The notes under the pieces were generated by a model. It did not search any database, was not told the origin of the DNA, and saw nothing but the letters and a program-made list of their open reading frames with translations. The position numbers and the translations under genes were made by a program. 12,465 nucleotides of DNA from Candidatus Aenigmatarchaeota archaeon (lineage in GTDB: Archaea > Aenigmatarchaeota > Aenigmatarchaeia > QMZS01): contig JAGGTL010000009.1 of the NCBI GenBank assembly GCA_021163805.1, positions 1-12,465 of the forward strand, in the 5' to 3' direction. Of the stretch, positions 7,941 through 12,465 are shown piece by piece (within the stretch, counting starts at the first letter, position 1; each line of letters opens with the position of its first letter).

Positions 7941-8600
7941 ATGGATATTCTTCAGCTTATTATAGAAGGGTCTGACTTTCAATCAGTTCTAAGAGAAATT
8001 ATAATAGAAGAAGGGTTGGATCCCTGGAATATAAATATTACAAAAATAGCGGACTCTCTGTTAAAATATCTTAACCAACTTAAAGAGATAAATTTCAGAA
8101 TCCCGGCGAGATTTATTCTAATTTCCGCCATTTTATTGAGATTAAAATCCGAGACTCTCGTTGAAGAAGAAAAAGAAGAAAGAGAATTGGAAAAAATTGA
8201 TATAGAAGGCCTTGAGATTCTTGAACCGCCCATCAGCAGAATACCGAGAAGAAACATAACTTTTGAAGAACTTACCAGAACTCTGGAAAAAGTAATGAGC
8301 GAAAAAGAGCGAAGAGAACAAATAAAACTAAAAAGAGAAGAAAAAATAAATCAATTGCAGAGAATGATGAAAATAAATATTGAGGATTATGTGGAAAAGG
8401 TTTTTAGAGAACTCTCAAAGATAATTAAGACGAGTTTTTATGAACTGACAAACAGAAAAAGTGATTTGGAAACGGCAAGATATTTTGTTGCAATCCTGCA
8501 TCTTGCAAATCAACAAAAAATAGAGATAAAACAGGAAAATTTGTTTGAGGATATTCACATCTCATTGAAGGAAATGCCTCCGCAGGGATTCGAACCCTGA
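7941..8600 (+). CDS. scpA: ScpA kleisin, SMC partner
   Basis: ScpA bridges the two heads of an SMC dimer in the condensin-like complex that organises and separates chromosomes. Over 219 residues I see the N-terminal helical domain with EEGLDPWNINITKIA (the DPW motif, residues 27-29) and FRIPARFILISAILLRLKS. An acidic and charged linker follows (about 73-145), then a C-terminal winged-helix domain (about 146-207) with YFVAILHLANQQKIEIKQENLFEDIHI. Related proteins normally end soon after the LF.DI segment. Here the frame continues for 12 more residues, and the last eight or nine (MPPQGFEP) come from the 3' end of an antisense tRNA gene, whose T-arm supplies the TGA stop. The ATG at 7941 fits the family start. 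Its partner smc lies 1.1 kb downstream on the same strand, separated by the tRNA and a thiolase gene. No scpB is present. Confidence 0.9.
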   Translation: MDILQLIIEGSDFQSVLREIIIEEGLDPWNINITKIADSLLKYLNQLKEINFRIPARFILISAILLRLKSETLVEEEKEERELEKIDIEGLEILEPPISRIPRRNITFEELTRTLEKVMSEKERREQIKLKREEKINQLQRMMKINIEDYVEKVFRELSKIIKTSFYELTNRKSDLETARYFVAILHLANQQKIEIKQENLFEDIHISLKEMPPQGFEP

Positions 8601-8665
8601 TTGCCACCTTTTCACTATTTTTTTGCTCCGCAAAGTGGTGTGTTATCCAGTTACACAACGGAGGC
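8575..8665 (-). tRNA. tRNA-Arg (anticodon GCG), intron-containing
   Basis: On the minus strand the gene folds fully. Acceptor stem GCCTCCG (8665-8659) pairs with CGGAGGC (8582-8576), discriminator A at 8575. D-stem GTGT/ACAC with loop AACTGGATA. Anticodon stem CCACT/GGTGG with one T-G wobble. T-stem CAGGG/CCCTG with loop TTCGAAT. The mature loop TTGCGGA gives anticodon GCG (8631-8629), reading CGC and CGT. A20 in the D-loop and C35 are arginine identity elements, and A15-T48 forms a Levitt pair. CCA is not encoded. An 18-base intron follows position 37. The gene overlaps the end of scpA by 26 bases and lies antisense between scpA and the thiolase gene. Confidence 0.9.
8610..8627 (-). other. 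tRNA-Arg intron (18 bases, position 37/38)
   Basis: The intron sits at the canonical archaeal site one base 3' of the anticodon. A relaxed bulge-helix-bulge can be drawn: exon TTGC (positions 32-35) pairs with GTGA near the intron end through two Watson-Crick and two G-T pairs. Three-base bulges GG|A and AA|A hold the two cut sites. This is the substrate form of the archaeal tRNA splicing endonuclease. On the opposite strand the intron includes seven T in a row (8618-8624). Confidence 0.75.
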
Positions 8666-8686
8666 ATAATTTTATCTTATTAAATT

Positions 8687-9625
8687 ATGGTTTGTAGATG
8701 CGGAAAAAAAACCTATTATATAAGAAAATATGAGGGGATAGAACTGTGTAAAAAATGTTTTGTAAAATCTGTAGAGAAAAAAATAAAAAGAAATATCCGG
8801 AAAAATAAACTTCTCTCAAAAAATGATAAAATTTGTGTTGCCCTTTCCGGCGGAAAAGATTCCATTTCTTGTTTATATATTCTAAATGAGATTGTAAAGA
8901 AGAGAGAAGATATGAAGATTTTCGCAATAGCGATAGATGAAGGGATAGGAGAATATAGAAAGAAGACCCTCAATAAAGCAAAAGAATTTTGTGAAATGAT
9001 GAATATCCCCCTAAAACTTTATTCCTTCAAGGAAGAATTTGCAAAGAATCTGCCAGAAATTATAAAAAACGAAAAACTAAATGCATGCACCTATTGTGGC
9101 GTCTTGAGAAGATATTTGTTGAACAAAAAAGCAAGAGAAAATAAAGCCACAAAATTGGCATTTGGATTTAATTTAAATGATGAGGCAGAATCAATTTTTC
9201 TAAATTTTATTTTTGGGAATCTGGATAAATTTTTGAGACTGGGACCAAAAGTTGAAAATAAAGAAATAAAAAAATTTGTTCCTCGAATAAAGCCATTAAG
9301 AGAAATTCCGGAAGAGGAGATTTTTGCCTATTGCGATGCTCTAAATCTGCCCTATTATCCAAAAAAACGATGTCCCTATGGAAAAGAATCTGTAAGAAAA
9401 ACCATAAGAAAATTTTTATATGGGTTGGAAGAAAAATATCCGGGGTCTTTATTTCAGATTGTTAAATTTGCCGATTTATTGATTCCATCTCTGAGAAAAG
9501 AATTTTACAAAAAAGGAAAAATAAAATATTGCAAAATTTGTGGAGAGCCGTCTTCGAGAAAAATTTGCAAGGTTTGCGAATTGCTTGCAAACTCGGAGAT
9601 GACCAGATTGCATAAAAGAATTTAA
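8687..9625 (+). CDS. tRNA 2-thiolation enzyme, TtuA/Ncs6 (TtcA-like) family
   Basis: This 312-residue PP-loop enzyme should adenylate a tRNA uridine and replace its 2-oxygen with sulfur, either at U54 (TtuA) or wobble U34 (Ncs6/NcsA). The sequence alone does not tell me which. An N-terminal zinc site has Cys3, Cys5, Cys21 and Cys24. The PP-loop SGGKDS is at residues 54-59. CTYC (Cys134, Cys137) and RCPYG (Cys229) are the three cysteines that hold a 4Fe-4S cluster in this family. FGFNLNDEAE (159-168) is the family's second nucleotide-binding motif. A C-terminal zinc ribbon has Cys282, Cys285, Cys294 and Cys297. Length is as usual. The gene starts 21 bases beyond the 5' end of the antisense tRNA, with no Shine-Dalgarno motif, and may be read from the upstream operon. 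Confidence 0.88.
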   Translation: MVCRCGKKTYYIRKYEGIELCKKCFVKSVEKKIKRNIRKNKLLSKNDKICVALSGGKDSISCLYILNEIVKKREDMKIFAIAIDEGIGEYRKKTLNKAKEFCEMMNIPLKLYSFKEEFAKNLPEIIKNEKLNACTYCGVLRRYLLNKKARENKATKLAFGFNLNDEAESIFLNFIFGNLDKFLRLGPKVENKEIKKFVPRIKPLREIPEEEIFAYCDALNLPYYPKKRCPYGKESVRKTIRKFLYGLEEKYPGSLFQIVKFADLLIPSLRKEFYKKGKIKYCKICGEPSSRKICKVCELLANSEMTRLHKRI

Positions 9626-9679
9626 AGGATTTTTTAAACTTGGAAGAAGATTTTTGTATGTTTTCTTTTTGCTTATCCC

Positions 9680-9699
9680 TTTTCTTTTTTAAAAGAAAA
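9680..9699 (+). promoter_or_regulatory. Inverted and direct repeat upstream of smc
   Basis: TTTTCTTTT and AAAAGAAAA form a perfect 9-base inverted repeat with a two-base spacer. TTTTCTTTTT at 9661-9670 is a second direct copy of the left arm. The repeats lie in the 81-base gap between the thiolase gene and smc, just before the smc ATG. They could bind a regulator of smc, or the T-runs could terminate the upstream transcript. Low sequence complexity makes both readings tentative. Confidence 0.35.
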
Positions 9700-9706
9700 T
9701 CCATAT

Positions 9707-12136
9707 ATGGTGAAACTTTCAAGATTGACCCTTCAAGGTTTTAAGTCCTTTAAAAACAAGACAAGTTTGATTATTGGAGATGGAATAACCTGTATTGCCG
9801 GGAGCAATGGCTCCGGAAAATCAAATTTATTGGATGCATTCTCCTTTGTTCTGGGAAAGAACTCCGCGAAGGCTTTGAGAGCGGACAAGATGGAAGACCT
9901 AATTTTTAAAAGCGAGAAGGGACAATCCGATAGTGCAAAAGTTGAACTCGAAATAGATAATTCTGATAGAGAAATAAAATTTGATGAAAACACGATAATA
10001 ATTGAGAGAAAAATAAATAATCTTGGACAATCAACATATAGATTAAACAATAAAATAGAAACCAGACAAAGAATTCTTGATTTATTAAGGGAAGCGAGGA
10101 TTTCTCCAGATTGGCTGAATATTGTTGCGCAGGGAGATGTTACCAGAATCTTGGAAATGAATCCCTTGGAAAGAAGGCACATCATAGATGAACTTGCTGG
10201 TCTGGCGGAGTTTGATGAAAAAAAGAAAAAAAGCGAAACTGAATTGAAAAAAGTAGACGAAATTTTAAAAGAACAAAGTTTGCTTTTAAAGGAAAGAGAA
10301 AAACTATTTCAGAATATTTCTGTTGAGAAAAGAAAAGTCGAAACCTATAATGAACTAAATTCAAAAATTAAAAAAATAAAATTCTCAATTTTGAAGAAAA
10401 ATCTGGACGAACATCTGAATAAGAAAGAAAGAATCGGAGAAAAGGCAAGGGAATATGACGAAAAAATAAAGGGAATAGACAAAGAAATTCAAGAGATGGA
10501 TAAAACAATTGAGGAATTAGAAAACAAATTAAGGGAATATACAAAAAATATTTTCAGAGGGAGCGAAGAAGTTAAGGTAATAGAAGAACAAGAAAGAGTA
10601 AAAAGTGAAATTCTGAAATTAGAAAACAAAATAAATTTAAATAACAGGGAAAAAGAAAGATTGGAAAAATATCTTGAACAGATTTCTGAAATAAATAAGC
10701 CCAGAGCAATTAAATTTTTACTTGGGAAAGAAGATATTCTTGGGACTGTTGAACAAATTATTGATTGCGACCCCAAATATAAGCAGGCAATTGACGTTGC
10801 CCTTGGAAATATAAAAAATGATATAATTATAAAATCTTTTGATAAAATACCAACTTATATAAAATATTTGAAAGAAAACAGAATAGGAAGGGCGAAATTT
10901 CTCCCTCTCGATAAAATTAAGGGAAACATTATTCAAATTCCGGAAGGAAAAGGAATTATTGGCAATGCAATAAATCTTGTTGATTTTGATGAAAAATTCA
11001 GAAATGTCGTGGAATACGCGTTGGGCAATACGATAATAATAGACAAACTGGAAAATTCTAAACCCTTTGTGAATAAATACAGAATCGCAACTTTAGAAGG
11101 CTCTCTGATAGAAAAAAGCGGTGCTGTTTTGGGAGGATATAAAGAACAGCTATTCGATGCAAATAAAATCAGGAAAGAAATCGAATATTTAACGGAAGAA
11201 AACAAAACTCTGGAAAAAGAGTTGGAGAAATTGGACGAAGAATTAAAAAAAATATCCAAAAAAAGAGAGGAAACAAGCAACAAATATGCAGGCATTGGAA
11301 AAGAAGCAGAAAAAATAGAAGAAGAAATAAGAAAAATTCAGGAGAAAAGAAGAAAAATTTATGAAAGAAAATTGAGATTGCAGAGCGAATTATCAGATGA
11401 AAAAATAAAACTTGCCAGAATAGAAGTGGAAGTTAAGAATTATCAAGATGAACTTTCCGAAACAGAATTGTTTGATGAAGTGGAAGAGGGAAGCATTCCA
11501 GAATTAAAAGAAAAGTTAAGAAGTTATACAAACGAAATTAATAAGTTGGGTCCTTTAAACTGGAAATCTGTTGAAGATTTTGAAAAATACAGAAGCGAGT
11601 ACGAGGATTTGAAGGAGAAAGTTGAAAAAATTATTGAAGAAAAATATGCCATCTTGAAGGTAATAACCGAAATTGAAAATCGAAGAAAAGAAAAATTTAT
11701 GGATTTGTTTGAAGTTGTAAATAAAGAATTTGGGGACATTTATTCGAAGTTTACCGGTGGAGAAGGCTATATTGTTTTGGAAGAGCCGGGAAATATTTAT
11801 TCTGGCTTGCTAATAAAAGCAAGACCGGAGGGAAAGAGACTTCTGGGTATTGATTCTCTTTCTGGAGGAGAAAAAACAATAACCGCAATAGGTTTTCTTC
11901 TGGCAATACAAAGATGTAGGCCGAGTTGTTTTGTTTTGCTTGATGAGATCGATGCCGCCCTTGACAGCGAAAACACAAAAAAAATTATAGAAGCGATTAA
12001 AGAATTCTCTAAGGAACAGCAATACATAATCATCACCCATAATGATGTTACAATATCAAAGAGCGATCAGGTTTATGGTGTTGTTTCCGAAAACGGAATT
12101 TCAAGTATTGTTGGAATTAAGATTAATCAAAAATAA
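9707..12136 (+). CDS. smc: SMC chromosome condensation ATPase with short arms
   Basis: SMC dimers with ScpA form a ring that compacts and disentangles DNA. The 809-residue protein has all the catalytic parts: Walker A GSNGSGKSN (residues 32-40), Q-loop IVAQGDV (139-145), signature LSGGEKT (718-724), Walker B FVLLDEID (742-749), D-loop ALD and THND (777-780). The hinge spans about 340-480 and includes the typical GRAKFLPLDKI. The arms run from about 165 to 335 and about 480 to 650, each near 170 residues, where bacterial and archaeal SMCs of about 1170-1190 residues have near 335. The shortening is about equal on both sides, so the antiparallel coiled coil can stay in register. The LGPLNW motif before the second head is kept. 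No frameshift is seen. Partner scpA lies upstream on the same strand. Confidence 0.93.
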   Translation: MVKLSRLTLQGFKSFKNKTSLIIGDGITCIAGSNGSGKSNLLDAFSFVLGKNSAKALRADKMEDLIFKSEKGQSDSAKVELEIDNSDREIKFDENTIIIERKINNLGQSTYRLNNKIETRQRILDLLREARISPDWLNIVAQGDVTRILEMNPLERRHIIDELAGLAEFDEKKKKSETELKKVDEILKEQSLLLKEREKLFQNISVEKRKVETYNELNSKIKKIKFSILKKNLDEHLNKKERIGEKAREYDEKIKGIDKEIQEMDKTIEELENKLREYTKNIFRGSEEVKVIEEQERVKSEILKLENKINLNNREKERLEKYLEQISEINKPRAIKFLLGKEDILGTVEQIIDCDPKYKQAIDVALGNIKNDIIIKSFDKIPTYIKYLKENRIGRAKFLPLDKIKGNIIQIPEGKGIIGNAINLVDFDEKFRNVVEYALGNTIIIDKLENSKPFVNKYRIATLEGSLIEKSGAVLGGYKEQLFDANKIRKEIEYLTEENKTLEKELEKLDEELKKISKKREETSNKYAGIGKEAEKIEEEIRKIQEKRRKIYERKLRLQSELSDEKIKLARIEVEVKNYQDELSETELFDEVEEGSIPELKEKLRSYTNEINKLGPLNWKSVEDFEKYRSEYEDLKEKVEKIIEEKYAILKVITEIENRRKEKFMDLFEVVNKEFGDIYSKFTGGEGYIVLEEPGNIYSGLLIKARPEGKRLLGIDSLSGGEKTITAIGFLLAIQRCRPSCFVLLDEIDAALDSENTKKIIEAIKEFSKEQQYIIITHNDVTISKSDQVYGVVSENGISSIVGIKINQK

Positions 12137-12140
12137 ATTT

Positions 12141-12160
12141 GCATTTTTATTTAAAAATGC
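12141..12160 (+). repeat. Palindrome directly after the smc stop codon
   Basis: GCATTTTTA and TAAAAATGC are perfect 9-base inverted arms with a TT spacer, beginning four bases after the smc stop. In RNA this forms a tight hairpin that could end or stabilise the smc transcript. It contains the ATG of the following small ORF. Confidence 0.55.
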
Positions 12161-12339
12161 TTGCAACTGCTGATGATTTAAATAATATATATTATGAGAA
12201 TCACAATTTGTTCATCAACCATCATTTGAACAAAAAAATATTTTTGTGGAAAAAACCATCCGAGAGTTTACCATACTATGAGGAAATAATTGCTTTAAAC
12301 CCAATAATCATTAATGAAAATATTGGAGAAATAAGATGA
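12157..12339 (+). CDS. Small hypothetical ORF, doubtful
   Basis: From the ATG at 12157 this encodes 60 residues (MLATADDLNNIYYENHNLF...), hydrophilic with several Asn, Tyr, Glu and Ile, no Cys pair, no membrane segment and no family I recognise. A TTG at 12139 would add six residues but sits three bases after the smc stop. Codon choice is compatible with its neighbours, yet the length is within what chance gives. The ATG lies in the right arm of the palindrome, there is no Shine-Dalgarno motif, and the flanks carry short inverted repeats. It could be a small gene, a remnant or non-coding sequence. Confidence 0.3.
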   Translation: MLATADDLNNIYYENHNLFINHHLNKKIFLWKKPSESLPYYEEIIALNPIIINENIGEIR

Positions 12340-12392
12340 TTTTGGCAAGCACTTGCACTTAAAATAAGTTTGCTGTTAAGCCTATAAAGTTT

Positions 12393-12448
12393 CTCTAAAT
12401 TTTTTAAAAGGACTTTTGCATTCAAAAAATTTTTAGGTTTATTTAGAG
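12393..12448. repeat. Nested inverted repeats near the right edge
   Basis: CTCTAAA (12393-12399) is matched by TTTAGAG (12442-12448). CTAAATTTTTT (12395-12405) also pairs with AAAAAATTTTTAG (12424-12436) across a two-base bulge, and AAAAG/CTTTT (12406-12410, 12413-12417) forms an inner hairpin. The outer stems exclude each other. TATAAAG at 12383-12389 could be a promoter element for a gene beyond the window. Otherwise 12340-12465 holds nothing I can identify. Confidence 0.4.
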
Positions 12449-12465
12449 TTTAGAAGAGTTTAAAA

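Noticed and set aside
8575..8665. Reading the tRNA as a class II tRNA with a long variable arm, without intron
   Set aside because: No 3' partner for the anticodon stem is found without removing the 18 bases, whereas a canonical intron at 37/38 gives a complete class I fold with arginine identity bases.
8425..8667. Minus-strand frame covering the tRNA and the scpA end
   Set aside because: It translates the tRNA gene itself and has no protein-like features.
9707..12136. Rad50 or an SbcC-like protein instead of SMC
   Set aside because: A globular SMC hinge with GRAKFLPLDKI and the LGPLN motif are present, and there is no zinc-hook CxxC.
12139..12339. TTG 12139 as start of the small ORF after smc
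   Set aside because: It begins three bases after the smc stop within a palindrome; the ATG at 12157 is at least as plausible, and the ORF is doubtful either way.

Overview
The window is low-GC archaeal chromosome. The archaeal assignment rests on several independent signs: a tRNA gene with a short intron at position 37/38, the small RNA polymerase subunit Rpo12, archaeal-type SepF, a CdpB-like PRC-barrel protein, an archaeal CMP kinase, TATA-like boxes, and few Shine-Dalgarno motifs. The Cys-rich motif CGNNVCEIGENWQNCPNDC at the left edge, the large sequon-rich surface protein and a very short SMC fit a DPANN-type or other small low-GC archaeon. The lineage itself cannot be fixed from this sequence. 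There are no insertion sequences, CRISPR arrays or phage genes, and no gene-free stretch longer than about 130 bases.

Left third (1-6452): an envelope module. A HerA/FtsK-superfamily ATPase is open at its 5' end and carries an extracellular Cys-rich motif, two Ig-like domains and one membrane segment. It is followed after 8 bases by a long coiled-coil protein whose C-terminal helical hairpin resembles the ATPase tail. Converging on this pair, with only 7 bases between stop codons, is a 1024-residue type I membrane surface protein with about two dozen N-glycosylation sequons.

Middle (6453-8690): on the minus strand, a CMP kinase and a PRC-barrel protein lie upstream of the surface-protein gene. 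Diverging from them on the plus strand are sepF, rpo12 and scpA. SepF and rpo12 overlap by one base. The scpA reading frame runs into the 3' end of an oppositely oriented, intron-containing tRNA-Arg(GCG) gene and takes its stop codon from the T-arm.

Right part (8687-12465): a tRNA 2-thiolation enzyme of the TtuA/Ncs6 family, then an SMC ATPase with complete heads and hinge but coiled-coil arms about half the usual length, and then a small doubtful ORF in a palindrome-rich tail.

Taken together the window groups cell-division factors (SepF and a CdpB-like protein) with chromosome-organisation factors (ScpA and SMC). The membrane ATPase, coiled-coil and surface-protein group beside them has no assigned function. 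The most notable points are the short-armed SMC, the division/segregation neighbourhood, the scpA-tRNA overlap, and the related C-terminal tails of the ATPase and its coiled-coil neighbour.
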